Below are positions 33,625 to 46,450 of a stretch of DNA of 64,000 nt, one piece after another. Source of the DNA: Bog-532 sp963720945 (GTDB lineage Bacteria > Actinomycetota > Actinomycetes > Streptosporangiales > Streptosporangiaceae); NCBI GenBank assembly GCA_963720945.1, contig CAVRHH010000031.1, forward strand, positions 434,001 through 498,000, written 5' to 3'. The notes beneath the pieces were generated by a model that did not search any database, was not told where the DNA came from, and saw nothing but the letters and a program-made list of their open reading frames with translations. The translations under genes and the position numbers were made by a program. Within the stretch, counting starts at the first letter, position 1. The number at the start of each line of letters is the position of its first letter.

Positions 33625-35160
33625 ATGACGAGCAGTACAGAAGCCAACTCGACCCCTAAGGTAGCGGTCAACGACATCGGGTCCGAGGAGGCATTCCTCG
33701 CCGCGATCGATGAGACCATCAAGTACTTCAATGACGGCGACATTGTTGAAGGAACCGTCGTCAAGGTCGATCGAGACGAGGTCTTGCTCGACATCGGCTA
33801 CAAGACAGAGGGCGTGATTCCCTCTCGTGAGCTGTCGATCAAGCATGATGTCGATCCCCACGATGTGGTCAAGGTAGGTGAGCACATCGAAGCCCTTGTC
33901 CTGCAGAAGGAGGACAAGGAGGGGCGCCTGATCCTGTCCAAGAAGCGCGCGCAGTACGAGCGGGCCTGGGGCACGATCGAGAAGATCAAGGAAGAGGACG
34001 GCGTCGTCACGGGCACCGTCATCGAGGTCGTCAAGGGCGGCCTCATCCTCGACATCGGCCTGCGCGGCTTCCTGCCCGCCTCGCTGGTGGAGATGCGCCG
34101 CGTCCGCGACCTGCAGCCGTACGTCGGCCGCGAGCTCGAGGCGAAGATCATCGAGCTGGACAAGAACCGCAACAACGTGGTGCTGTCCCGGCGCGCCTGG
34201 CTGGAGCAGACCCAATCCGAGGTCCGGCACACGTTCCTCAACACCCTGCAGAAGGGCCAGATCCGCAAGGGCGTCGTGTCGTCCATCGTTAACTTCGGCG
34301 CGTTCGTCGATCTGGGCGGCGTGGACGGCCTGGTGCACGTGTCGGAGCTGTCCTGGAAGCACATCGACCACCCCGGCGAGGTTGTCGAGGTCGGCCAGGA
34401 GGTCACGGTCGAGGTGCTGGACGTGGACATGGACCGCGAGCGCGTCTCGCTGTCGCTGAAGTCCACCCAGGAAGACCCGTGGCAGCAGTTCGCCCGCACG
34501 CACCAGATCGGCCAGGTCGTGCCCGGCCGGGTCACCAAGCTGGTGCCGTTCGGCGCGTTCGTCCGGGTCGAGGAGGGCATCGAGGGCCTGGTGCACATCT
34601 CCGAGCTGGCGGACCGGCACGTGGAGATTCCCGAGCAGGTCGTCCAGGTCGGCGACGAGATCTTCGTGAAGATCATCGACATCGACCTCGACCGGCGCCG
34701 GATCTCGCTGTCGCTCAAGCAGGCCAACGAGGGGACGATCGGCGAGGCGGTCGGCGACGACTTCGACCCGACCCTCTACGGCATGCCCGCCTCCTACGAC
34801 GACCAGGGCAACTACGAGTACCCCGAGGGCTTCGACGCCGAGACCGGCGAGTGGCTCGAGGGCTTCGACGCCCAGCGTGAGGAGTGGGAGCGCCAGTACG
34901 CCGAGGCGCGTACCCGCTACGAGGCGCACCGGCGGCAGATCGAGGAGGCCCGCAAGGCCGACTCCGACGCGGCCGAGGCCGGCGAAGACGGTGCGGCGGT
35001 CACGACGACGTCCGTCAGCTCGCCGGCGACGTCTTCCAGCTCGCCCAGCGCGCCGCATAGCGGTTCCCGCTCGGGTGACTCGGGCGGCGGCGGTGGCGCG
35101 CTGGCCTCCGACGAGGCCCTCGCGGCGCTGCGCGACAAGCTGTCCGGAGGCCAGGGCTGA
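33625..35160 (+). CDS. rpsA: 30S ribosomal protein S1
   Basis: 511 aa with four S1 (OB-fold) RNA-binding repeats: about residues 40-110 (DIVEGTVVKVDRDEVLLDIG), 125-190, 210-280 (IRKGVVSSIVNFGAFVDLGG) and 295-365 (VVPGRVTKLVPFGAFVRVEE). This is the standard actinobacterial four-domain form. A long acidic, Tyr/Glu-rich then Ser/Gly-rich tail follows. The first codons use less GC-biased codons than the neighbours, typical of a highly expressed gene. ATG 33625 fits the family start (MTSSTEANSTPKVAVNDIG). The 265-bp region upstream holds no gene and likely the promoter. Confidence 0.97.
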   Translation: MTSSTEANSTPKVAVNDIGSEEAFLAAIDETIKYFNDGDIVEGTVVKVDRDEVLLDIGYKTEGVIPSRELSIKHDVDPHDVVKVGEHIEALVLQKEDKEGRLILSKKRAQYERAWGTIEKIKEEDGVVTGTVIEVVKGGLILDIGLRGFLPASLVEMRRVRDLQPYVGRELEAKIIELDKNRNNVVLSRRAWLEQTQSEVRHTFLNTLQKGQIRKGVVSSIVNFGAFVDLGGVDGLVHVSELSWKHIDHPGEVVEVGQEVTVEVLDVDMDRERVSLSLKSTQEDPWQQFARTHQIGQVVPGRVTKLVPFGAFVRVEEGIEGLVHISELADRHVEIPEQVVQVGDEIFVKIIDIDLDRRRISLSLKQANEGTIGEAVGDDFDPTLYGMPASYDDQGNYEYPEGFDAETGEWLEGFDAQREEWERQYAEARTRYEAHRRQIEEARKADSDAAEAGEDGAAVTTTSVSSPATSSSSPSAPHSGSRSGDSGGGGGALASDEALAALRDKLSGGQG

Positions 35161-35185
35161 GTCCCTGGCCCCGCGGCCAGACCAG

Positions 35186-35229
35186 GAACGGGCCGGGTTT
35201 CCGCAGCTGACGCGGAACCCGGCCCGTTC
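35186..35229 (+). terminator. hairpin terminator after rpsA
   Basis: GAACGGGCCGGGTTTCCGC and GCGGAACCCGGCCCGTTC form an 18-bp stem with one bulged T around AGCTGAC. It lies 25 bp after the rpsA stop and 26 bp before coaE. The core GGGTTTCCGCAG resembles the palindromes at 11,354 and 60,112. Confidence 0.8.
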
Positions 35230-35255
35230 GGCGCTGCGATGGGAGTGAGGTTCGG

Positions 35256-35879
35256 GTGCTTCGGGTCGGGCTCACCGGCGGGATCGGTTCCGGCAAGAGC
35301 GAGGTGTCGCGGCGGCTCGCCGCGCGCGGGGCCGCGATCGTGGACGCGGACCAGGCCGCCCGCGAGGTGGTGGAGCCCGGCACTCCCGGGCTCGGCCAGA
35401 TCGCCGCGGTGTTCGGCCCGGAGGTGATCCGGCCGGACGGCCGCCTGGACCGAGACCGCCTGGGCGAGCTGATCTTCACCGAGCCCGCCCTGCGTGCGAA
35501 GCTGAACGCCATCGTGCATCCCCTGGTACACGAGCGGATGCGCCAGCTGGACGCCGGCGCCATGGCCGTCGCCGGGCCGGCCGGGATCGTTGTCCACGAC
35601 GTCCCGCTGCTGGCCGAGAACGGCCTGGCCAGCGGGTTCGACGCGGTCGTGGTCGTCGACACCCCCGAAGACCAGCAGATCCAGCGGCTGATGACGGAGC
35701 GCGGGATGTCCGCCGGGCACGTACGGGACCGGATGGCGGCCCAGGCCAGCCGCGATCAGCGGCTCGCGATCGCCGACATCGTGATCGACAACTCGGGGAC
35801 CCTGGAGGACCTGGACCGGCGCGTCGGCGAGGTCTGGGCCGTGCTGCGCGACCGGGCCGGCGCACGGTCCCGCGGGTAG
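35256..35879 (+). CDS. coaE: dephospho-CoA kinase
   Basis: P-loop kinase for the last step of coenzyme A synthesis, ATP-dependent 3'-phosphorylation of dephospho-CoA. The 207-aa protein begins MLRVGLTGGIGSGKSEVSRR (Walker A). VDADQAAREVVEPGTPGL carries the substrate Asp, LNAIVHPLVHERM is the CoA-binding lid, HDVPLLAENGLASGFD follows, and IADIVIDNSGTLEDLDRRV is the C-terminal signature. It is the single-domain form, without the GrpB-like extension seen in mycobacteria. Start GTG 35256. Confidence 0.95.
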   Translation: MLRVGLTGGIGSGKSEVSRRLAARGAAIVDADQAAREVVEPGTPGLGQIAAVFGPEVIRPDGRLDRDRLGELIFTEPALRAKLNAIVHPLVHERMRQLDAGAMAVAGPAGIVVHDVPLLAENGLASGFDAVVVVDTPEDQQIQRLMTERGMSAGHVRDRMAAQASRDQRLAIADIVIDNSGTLEDLDRRVGEVWAVLRDRAGARSRG

Positions 35880-35967
35880 CTCCCGGCGGGCGGCCCCGGA
35901 ATGTCAGACCCCCCTCCTACAGTTGAACCATGCGTCCGGTGACCCGGATTTCCCAGGAGGTGGCAGC

Positions 35968-38121
<2,154 letters not shown>

Positions 38122-38273
38122 GTTCCCGGACGGCCGTACCCGCGCGGGCCGGGGCCGGCCCGCACCGGAATGCGGGCCGGGAGCTGAATGTTCGCCCAGA
38201 TAGGGGCCCTGGGCGCGAGGGCACCGGTAATCCGCTTCGGTGGGTCCGCAGACAAGGCGTAAGGTCGTGAGTT

Positions 38274-39281
38274 GTGGTAGCTAGCCTGGTGGCTGCCGTG
38301 GTCGCGGCCGTGTGCTATGGCGTCGCCTCGGTGATGCAGGCGATTGCCGTGCGCGCGGCGACCCATCGCCCGGCGGCCGGGCGCACCGGTGCGGCCCCCG
38401 GGCGCGACGGCGCGGCCCCTGGGCCCGACAGCGCCACGGCCGGGCCGGACGGCGCGGCGGCCAGGCACAACGGCGCGGCGGCCGGGCCGCCCGGGGTGGA
38501 CCCGGGACTGATCGTGCGGATGCTGCACCAGTGGCGGTTCGTGGCCAGCCTCGGGCTGGATACGGTGGGTTTCCTCGCCCAGCTGGTCGCGCTGCACCGG
38601 CTGCCGCTGTTCGCCGTCCAGGCGATGATCGCCGCGAACCTGGCCGTGACCGCGGTCTGCGCGACGTGGCTGATCGGGGCCGTGCTGCGCTGGCGGGAAT
38701 GGGTGGCCGTCGGCGGGGTCGTGACCGGGGTGGGCCTGCTCGGCACGTCGGCCGGCCCGGAGGGGGCGTCCCAGGCGGGCGTGGTGTTCAAGCTGGCCCT
38801 GATCGTCGCGGTCGCGGGCCTCGGCCTGGTCGGGATGGCGGCCGGCCTGCTGCCGGACCGGCTGCGCACCCCGGTCCTCGGGGTGATCGCCGGCACCGGA
38901 TACGGCGTGCTCGCGGTGGCCGCGCGCGTCCTCAACGGCTTCGACCCGCTGACGCTGATCCGGGATCCGGCCACCTACGCGCTGATCGCCGCGGGCATCG
39001 TGTCGTTCGTGTTCTACGCGTCCGCGCTGGAGGGCGGCAGCGTCACGGTGGCCACCGCCGGCGTGGTGCTGGCCGAGACCCTGCCGCCCGCCGCCGTCGG
39101 CGTGGTGTTCCTCGGCGACCGCACCCGCCCGGGCCTCGGCGGGGTGGCCATCGCGGGCTTCGTCCTCGCGGTGTGCTGCGCGGTCGCGCTGGCCCGGTTC
39201 GGTGAGGCGGACGAGAACGGCCGGCCGCGCGGCCCGGGCGGCGAGCCGGTCGCGCAGATGGCGGGCAAGGCCAGCGCCTAG
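38274..39281 (+). CDS. multi-pass membrane protein, DMT/EamA-like permease
   Basis: 335 aa from GTG 38274, with about nine or ten predicted transmembrane segments. The first is MVASLVAAVVAAVCYGVASV, later ones include VAVGGVVTGVGLLGTSA, FKLALIVAVAGLGLVGMA and GGVAIAGFVLAVCCAVALA. The repeat-like arrangement of paired bundles and the terminal GGSVTVATAGVVLAETLPPA region resemble drug/metabolite transporter superfamily proteins. Substrate unknown. Loop 1 contains an (A/G)-(A/P)-rich insertion (RTGAAPGRDGAAPGPDSA) not expected in the family. Apparently monocistronic. Confidence 0.75.
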   Translation: MVASLVAAVVAAVCYGVASVMQAIAVRAATHRPAAGRTGAAPGRDGAAPGPDSATAGPDGAAARHNGAAAGPPGVDPGLIVRMLHQWRFVASLGLDTVGFLAQLVALHRLPLFAVQAMIAANLAVTAVCATWLIGAVLRWREWVAVGGVVTGVGLLGTSAGPEGASQAGVVFKLALIVAVAGLGLVGMAAGLLPDRLRTPVLGVIAGTGYGVLAVAARVLNGFDPLTLIRDPATYALIAAGIVSFVFYASALEGGSVTVATAGVVLAETLPPAAVGVVFLGDRTRPGLGGVAIAGFVLAVCCAVALARFGEADENGRPRGPGGEPVAQMAGKASA

Positions 39282-39405
39282 GCCGCGGGCGTACGGACGC
39301 ACGGGCCAGCGCGGCCAATGCAGCTCCGGGGCCTGCTGCCTGTTATCCTGGTGGCCCGTGGACAGGCGGAATGCCCGCCGTATCAACGACCACGGGAGCC
39401 CTATC

Positions 39406-41096
<1,691 letters not shown>

Positions 41097-41100
<4 letters not shown>

Positions 41101-41732
41101 CGAGCCCGGCCCGGCCGGAGAGCCCGATCGCCGACACCGCGGCGCAGTGGCCCGTGGTCTCGTCGGCGGAGATCTACCACGGCGCCATTATCGACGTGCG
41201 GAACGACACGATCCGCTCCCCGGACGGGAACACCGCTGAACGGGAGGTGGTGCGGCACCCGGGCGCGGTGGGGGTGGTCGCGCTCGATAAGTCGAACCGG
41301 GTCCTGATGATCAGGCAGTACCGGCACGCCGTCGGCCGGCTGCTGTGGGAACTGCCGGCCGGCCTGCGGGACGTCACCGGTGAGCCGCCGCTGCACGCGG
41401 CGCGGCGCGAACTGCTGGAGGAGACGGGCTACCGCGCCGCGCGGTGGCAGGTGCTCGTGGATTACTTCAGCTCACCCGGCATCATCACCGAGCGGCTGCG
41501 GGTCTTCCTGGCCCGCGGCCTGGAGCTCGTGCCGGAAGCCGACCGTGACTTCGTGCCGGTGAACGAGGAAGCCTACCTGCTGGTCGACTGGGTGCCGCTG
41601 GAGCGTGCGGTCTCCCTCATTTTCGCTGGTGAACTGCATAATGGCGTTGCCGTGGCCGGGATCTTGGCCGCGCGCGTGGCGAACGAGGACGGCTTCGGCG
41701 GGCTGCGGGACGCAGACGTGCCGGAGGCGTGA
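41097..41732 (+). CDS. NUDIX hydrolase, ADP-ribose pyrophosphatase type
   Basis: 211 aa. The Nudix box is GLRDVTGEPPLHAARRELLE followed by ETGY (about residues 88-111), matching G-x5-E-x7-REUxEExGU. Upstream, GAVGVVALDKSNRVLMIRQYRHAVGRLLWELPAG is typical of ADP-ribose pyrophosphatases, and the downstream YFSSPGIITERLRVFLARGL with an acidic loop supports this subgroup. It probably hydrolyses ADP-ribose or a similar nucleoside diphosphate derivative. Translationally coupled to pyrG; the same order is common in actinobacteria. Confidence 0.9.
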
Positions 41733-41782
41733 CCCGCACAGGTGGCCCCGGGCAACGGCGCCCGGGCCAGAAAGGAAACACG

Positions 41783-42898
41783 ATGAAAGTTGGCGTTCCG
41801 CGGGAGGTCAAGAACCACGAGTACCGCGTGGCGATCACCCCGTCCGGAGTACACGAGCTCATCCGTAACGGTCACGAGGTGGTGATCGAGGCCGGGGCCG
41901 GGGCCGGCTCCTCCCTCCCGGACGAGGACTTCACCTCCGCCGGGGCGAAGATCCTCACCTCAGCGGACGACGTGTGGCAGACCGCCGAGCTGGTGCTCAA
42001 GGTCAAGGAACCGGTGGCCGCGGAATATCACCGGATGCGCCCGGGGCAGGTGCTCTTCACCTACCTGCACCTGGCCGCCTCCCGGCCGTGCACCGACGCG
42101 TTGATGAAAGCGGGAATCACCTCCATCGCGTACGAGACCGTGCAGCTGCCCGACCGGTCGCTGCCGCTGCTCGCGCCCATGTCCGAGGTGGCGGGCCGGA
42201 TGGCGCCGCAGGTCGGCGCGCATCACCTGCAGCGTGACGGCGGCGGCCGCGGCGTGCTCATGGGCGGCGTCTCCGGCGTGTACGCGGCCAAGGTGGTGGT
42301 TCTCGGCGCCGGCGTCTCCGGCATGAACGCCGCGGCCATCGCCCTGGGCATGCAGGCCGAGGTGCTGCTCGTTGACCTGAACATCGCCCGGCTCCGGGCC
42401 GCGGACGCGATCTACCAGGGCCACTGCCAGACGGTGGCGTCCAACGCCTACGAGATCGAGCGCGCCGTCATCGACGCCAACCTGGTCATCGGGGCCGTTC
42501 TGGTGCCGGGCGCCCGCGCGCCCAAACTCATCAGCAACGACCTGGTCGCGCGGATGAAGCCGGGCTCGGTGCTGGTGGACATCGCCATCGACCAGGGCGG
42601 CTGCTTCGAGGACTCCCGGCCCACCACGCACGACGAGCCGACCTACCGGGTCCACGATTCGGTGTTCTACTGCGTCGCCAACATGCCCGGCGCAGTGCCG
42701 CACACGTCCACCTACGCGCTGACCAACGTGACGTTGCCGTACATCGTCCAGATCGCGAACCGCGGCTGGCGGGATGCGCTCAAGGCCGACCCCGCGCTCG
42801 CGCTCGGGCTGTCCACCCACGACGGGGCCGTCACCTGCCGCCCGGTCGCGGACGCGCACGGGCTGCCGTTCACCCCGGCCGAGGAGGTCCTCGGCTGA
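41783..42898 (+). CDS. ald: alanine dehydrogenase
   Basis: NAD-dependent reversible deamination of L-alanine to pyruvate, 371 aa. It begins MKVGVPREVKNHEYRVAITP with the substrate-binding Arg and Lys, then ELVLKVKEPV and LFTYLHLAAS with the catalytic His. The Rossmann motif is VVLGAGVSGMNAAAIALGMQ (about residues 171-190), and KPGSVLVDIAIDQGGCFEDS and VANMPGAVPHTSTYAL are family hallmarks. ATG 41783 follows AAAGGAAAC. The end GAGGAGG also serves as ribosome site for xerD. Confidence 0.97.
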   Translation: MKVGVPREVKNHEYRVAITPSGVHELIRNGHEVVIEAGAGAGSSLPDEDFTSAGAKILTSADDVWQTAELVLKVKEPVAAEYHRMRPGQVLFTYLHLAASRPCTDALMKAGITSIAYETVQLPDRSLPLLAPMSEVAGRMAPQVGAHHLQRDGGGRGVLMGGVSGVYAAKVVVLGAGVSGMNAAAIALGMQAEVLLVDLNIARLRAADAIYQGHCQTVASNAYEIERAVIDANLVIGAVLVPGARAPKLISNDLVARMKPGSVLVDIAIDQGGCFEDSRPTTHDEPTYRVHDSVFYCVANMPGAVPHTSTYALTNVTLPYIVQIANRGWRDALKADPALALGLSTHDGAVTCRPVADAHGLPFTPAEEVLG

Positions 42899-44010
42899 CG
42901 AGCACCGCGCAGGCGGCCAGTATTTTCCAGGCGATCAGGGGCTATCTCGATCACCTGCTGGTGGAACGTGGGCTGGCCGCCAACACGCTGGTGTCCTACC
43001 GCCGGGATCTGGCCCGCTACCAGCAGGTGATGGCCGCCGCCGGGCGCACCGAGATCGGCGCGGTAACCAGCGCTGACATCGCGTCCTACCTGGCCGGCCT
43101 GCGGGAGGGCGACGCCGATCACCCGCCGCTGGCCGCCAGCTCGGCCGGCCGGGCCATGGCCGCGGTGCGCGGCCTGCACGCGTTCGCGTGCGCGCAGGGC
43201 CTGACGGCCGCGGACCCGGCCCGGCCGGTTGCCCCGCCCGCGCCGCCGCGGCGGCTGCCCAAGGCCATCTCGGTGGACGAGGTCGAACGCCTGCTGGACG
43301 CGGCGGGCGCCGCCCCCGCTCCGCCCGGCCCGCCCGGACCCGGGCAGGCCGGACCCGGGCAGGCCGGACCCGGGCAGGCCGGACCCGGGCAGGCGGACCA
43401 GGCCGCCGGCGGTACCGGGGCCGGGGGCACGGGAGCCGGGGCCACGGGAGCCGGCGACCCGCGGCCGATCCGCGATCGCGCCCTGCTGGAGTTCCTCTAC
43501 GCCACCGGGGCCCGGATCTCCGAGGCGACCGCCCTGGACGTGGACGACCTCACGCTGGACGGTGAGCCGGCCGTGCTGCTCGACGGCAAGGGCGGCAAGC
43601 AGCGGATCGTGCCCCTCGGCCGGTACGCGGCCGCGGCACTGGATGCTTACCTGGTCCGGGCCCGGCCCGCGCTGGCCGCCGGCGCGGCCCGCGGCCGGGG
43701 GCGGCCCGGCCGCCGCACCGGATCCGTCGCGCCCGCCGTCTTCCTGAACGCCCGCGGCGGCCGCCTCACCCGCCAGGGGGCCTGGGCGGTGCTGCGGGCC
43801 GCGGCGGAAAGATCCCATCTGCCCCACGTATCCCCGCATACCCTCCGGCATTCCTTTGCGACGCATATGCTCGACGGCGGTGCCGATATCCGGGTGGTAC
43901 AGGAACTGCTCGGGCACGCATCGGTCACGACCACCCAGATCTACACCCTGGTCACCGTGGAGAAACTGCGTGAGGTGTACGCGGCGGCCCACCCCCGGGC
44001 GCTGGGCTAG
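42895..44010 (+). CDS. xerD: tyrosine recombinase XerD (CTG start, repeat insertion)
   Basis: Site-specific recombinase resolving chromosome dimers at dif with XerC and FtsK. The conserved N-terminus (FQAIRGYLDHLLVERGLAAN, then TLVSYRRDLARY) extends upstream of GTG 42961. The only suitable start is CTG 42895, seven bases after GAGGAGG and overlapping the ald stop. Length is then 371 aa. Catalytic residues are Arg 207 (GARISEA), Lys in GKGGKQRIVP, His 315 and Arg 318 (HTLRHSFATHML), His in LLGHASV and Tyr 350 (TQIYTLV). All are present. A 45-residue Gly/Pro/Ala insertion with GPGQA repeats separates SVDEVERLLDAAG from RDRALLEFLYATG. Confidence 0.92.
   Translation: MTSTAQAASIFQAIRGYLDHLLVERGLAANTLVSYRRDLARYQQVMAAAGRTEIGAVTSADIASYLAGLREGDADHPPLAASSAGRAMAAVRGLHAFACAQGLTAADPARPVAPPAPPRRLPKAISVDEVERLLDAAGAAPAPPGPPGPGQAGPGQAGPGQAGPGQADQAAGGTGAGGTGAGATGAGDPRPIRDRALLEFLYATGARISEATALDVDDLTLDGEPAVLLDGKGGKQRIVPLGRYAAAALDAYLVRARPALAAGAARGRGRPGRRTGSVAPAVFLNARGGRLTRQGAWAVLRAAAERSHLPHVSPHTLRHSFATHMLDGGADIRVVQELLGHASVTTTQIYTLVTVEKLREVYAAAHPRALG
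43330..43396 (+). repeat. 15-bp tandem repeat inside xerD
   Basis: GGACCCGGGCAGGCC occurs four times in succession and encodes GPGQA repeats, followed by imperfect GTGAG repeats. The unit length preserves the frame. Confidence 0.88.
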
Positions 44011-44192
44011 CGGGCTTGCCCCAGGCGGGCCTTTCTCCCATATCCGGTGCTTCACGGCGCGTCAGCTTGAACGGGGCCGCGCCCACGCTCTAGAGTCCGG
44101 GAACCAGTGGAGGTTTCGCGGGCACCGTGCCAGCACGGTTGGCGGTAGCCAGCCACGCTTCAGGAAAACATCCACGGGAGGTTCAGCAGCTT

Positions 44193-45083
44193 GTGGCAAC
44201 TCGAACGCTAGAGACATCGGCCGCAGAGCTGGGTCCGACGGGGCGTCCCCTGGCGGCTTTCCCTGACCCCGAGCCGCTTGAGGTTCACGGCCCCGCCCGG
44301 ATCATTGCTGTCTGTAACCAAAAGGGTGGCGTAGGCAAGACGACGACCACCATCAACCTCGGGGCGGCGCTGGCCGAGCAGGGACGGCGGGTCCTGCTGG
44401 TGGACTTCGACCCGCAGGGTGCGCTGTCGGTCGGGCTTGGCATCCAGCCGCACGACATCGAGGCCACCGTGTACAACCTGCTTATGGAGCGGGGGACCAC
44501 GGCGCACGATGTCCTGATCAAGACGCAGGTCCACGGGATGGACCTGATGCCGAGCAACATCGACCTGTCCGGCGCCGAAGTCCAGCTGGTGCACGAGGTC
44601 GGCCGCGAGTACGTCCTCGGCAGTGCCCTGGAGCCGGTGATCCAGGACTACGACGTCATCATGATCGACTGCCAGCCGTCCCTGGGGCTGCTGACGATCA
44701 ACGCGCTGGCCTGCGCGCAGGGCGTGCTCATCCCGCTGGAGTGCGAGTATTTCGCCATGCGCGGGGTCGCCCTGCTGATGGAGACGATCGACAAGGTTTC
44801 GCGCCGTCTCAACCCGAATCTGGCGATCGACGGCCTTCTCGCCACGATGTACGATTCGCGGACGCTGCACACCCGCGAGGTGCTGTCGAACATCGTCAAT
44901 GGCTTCGGCCCCAAGGTCTTTCACACCGTGATCAACCGCACCGTACGGTTCCCAGACGCTACCGTTGCAGGGGAGCCCATCACCAGGTTCGACTCTGGGT
45001 CGATGGGGGCGAGTTCCTACCGTGAACTCGCCAAGGAGGTACTGGAGCGGTGGCGGCAAGCAGGGGACGGTCACGAAGGGTAA
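44193..45083 (+). CDS. parA: ParA/Soj-family ATPase
   Basis: A 296-aa deviant Walker P-loop ATPase. IIAVCNQKGGVGKTTTTINLG is the Walker A with both Lys residues, VLLVDFDPQGALSVGLG is A', and VIMIDCQPSLGLLTINAL is the Walker B. It ends VAGEPITRFDSGSMGASSYR, as in Soj-like proteins next to scpAB in Streptomyces. Start GTG 44193 (MATRTLETS) has an upstream GGGAGG; GTG 44127 would add 22 residues. These ParA paralogues are distinct from the origin-linked ParAB system; no ParB is encoded here. The RHH-like gene overlaps its end by 34 bp. Confidence 0.9.
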   Translation: MATRTLETSAAELGPTGRPLAAFPDPEPLEVHGPARIIAVCNQKGGVGKTTTTINLGAALAEQGRRVLLVDFDPQGALSVGLGIQPHDIEATVYNLLMERGTTAHDVLIKTQVHGMDLMPSNIDLSGAEVQLVHEVGREYVLGSALEPVIQDYDVIMIDCQPSLGLLTINALACAQGVLIPLECEYFAMRGVALLMETIDKVSRRLNPNLAIDGLLATMYDSRTLHTREVLSNIVNGFGPKVFHTVINRTVRFPDATVAGEPITRFDSGSMGASSYRELAKEVLERWRQAGDGHEG

Positions 45084-45469
45084 GCCTGCCGGGCATAGCG
45101 GAGCTGCTTCGTCCCGCCACGCCCGTTCCGGACGAGGCTGCGCACCGTCCGGCGAGTGGCCGGGAGCAGCACACGCATAAGATCACCGTCTACCTTTCCG
45201 CGGACGAACTGATCGACCTGGAGCACGCCCGGCTGACCTTGCGGCGGTACGGCATCACCACCGACCGGGGCCGTCTCGTCCGCGAAGCGATCGCCGTAGT
45301 GCTGGCCGACCTGGACGCGCGGGGAGAGACGAGCGTGCTCGCGCGGCGGATCGCGCCGCCGCCGCCGAACGGCACCGGTACCGGCAGCAGTGCCGATGGC
45401 TTAAGATCTCGCGGACCGGAGGTACGTGCGGGAGCACGTGAACCCGGGGACGCGACAGTAGGGATGTGA
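45050..45469 (+). CDS. ribbon-helix-helix-like protein paired with ParA
   Basis: 139 aa from GTG 45050. The central segment HKITVYLSADELIDLEHARL, then TLRRYGITTDRGRLVREAIA, has the strand-helix-helix pattern of RHH DNA-binding proteins. The first 40 residues are basic and disordered-looking, and the Pro/Gly-rich tail is variable. Overlap with parA suggests coupled expression and that it could be the centromere-binding or DNA-binding partner of this ParA. That role is inference; I know only that similar proteins occupy this position in relatives. Confidence 0.7.
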   Translation: MAASRGRSRRVSLPGIAELLRPATPVPDEAAHRPASGREQHTHKITVYLSADELIDLEHARLTLRRYGITTDRGRLVREAIAVVLADLDARGETSVLARRIAPPPPNGTGTGSSADGLRSRGPEVRAGAREPGDATVGM

Positions 45470-45523
45470 TCGGCATGGCAACCGCGCTCACCGCCGCCGG
45501 CGGCGGCCGTCCCGGCGGGTTCA

Positions 45524-46450
45524 GTGGCGGTGCCGGTGGCGGCCACCGCTGACGGCCAGCCGCAGGACGCCGGCCCGGCGGGGCCGCCGGGCCCGGCCAC
45601 CCTCGCGGGCGAGGGCGAGGTCCGCGGGGCGGGTGGCTTCGAGGTCCACCTCGACGTGTTCGAGGGGCCGTTCGACCTGCTGCTGGCGCTGATTTCCAAG
45701 CACAAGCTCGACATCACCGAGGTTGCGCTCTCGCAGGTGACCGACGAGTTCATCGGCTACATCCGGGAGCGCTCCGGCGGCTGGGACCTGGACCAGGTCA
45801 GCTATTTCCTGGTCGTCGCGGCGACCTTGCTGGACCTGAAGGCCGCGCGGCTGCTGCCCTCGGGTGAGGTGGAGGACGAGGAAGATCTCGCGCTGCTGGA
45901 GGCGCGGGACCTGCTGTTCGCCCGGCTGCTGCAGTACCGCGCGTACAAGGAGGCCGCCGCGATCTTCGCGGGCCGGATGGCCGTGGCCGCCCGCCGGTTC
46001 CCGCGCCGGGTCCCGCTGGAGCCACGGTTCGCGCAGTTGTTCCCCGAGGTGCTGCTCGGCCTCGGCCCGGTAGAATTTGCCCGGATCGCGGCGCGCGCGC
46101 TCACCCCGCGGCGGCCGCCGACGGTGTCCACCGACCACATTCACGCCCCGTTCGTGAGCGTCCGCGAGCACGCGCGCCGGCTGGCCGCCAAGCTGCGCGC
46201 GCTTCGCCGGGCCAGCTTCCGGCAGCTCACCGCGGACTGCGAGGCCACGTATGAGATCGTGGCGAGCTTCCTCGCGCTGCTCGAGCTGTACCGGGAGGAC
46301 CGGATCGTCCTGGAGCAGGTCACGCCGCTCGGGGACATCTACGTGACCTGGAACGCCGCCGGCGCGGACGATGACGACGACGTGGCCGCCGACGTGGACG
46401 AGGACGACCCGCGCGACGGATATGGATATGAGGACGACCCCCAGACATGA
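45524..46450 (+). CDS. scpA: segregation and condensation protein A
   Basis: Kleisin subunit of the SMC-ScpAB condensin, 308 aa. After a Pro/Ala-rich start, FEVHLDVFEGPFDLLLALIS (about residues 39-58) is the conserved SMC-neck-binding helix. YFLVVAATLLDLKAARLLP follows, and the C-terminal winged helix (VSVREHARRLAAKLRALRRA, VASFLALLELYREDRIVLEQ, TPLGDIYVTW) binds the SMC head. A very acidic tail (DDDDDVAADVDEDD) ends the protein. Start GTG 45524. The stop overlaps scpB by 4 bp. Confidence 0.95.
   Translation: MAVPVAATADGQPQDAGPAGPPGPATLAGEGEVRGAGGFEVHLDVFEGPFDLLLALISKHKLDITEVALSQVTDEFIGYIRERSGGWDLDQVSYFLVVAATLLDLKAARLLPSGEVEDEEDLALLEARDLLFARLLQYRAYKEAAAIFAGRMAVAARRFPRRVPLEPRFAQLFPEVLLGLGPVEFARIAARALTPRRPPTVSTDHIHAPFVSVREHARRLAAKLRALRRASFRQLTADCEATYEIVASFLALLELYREDRIVLEQVTPLGDIYVTWNAAGADDDDDVAADVDEDDPRDGYGYEDDPQT

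Noticed and set aside
42895..44010. Tyrosine recombinase as the integrase of a mobile element
   Set aside because: It has XerD length and motifs and lies in conserved ald-xerD-parA-scpA order. No attachment sites, excisionase or phage genes are nearby.
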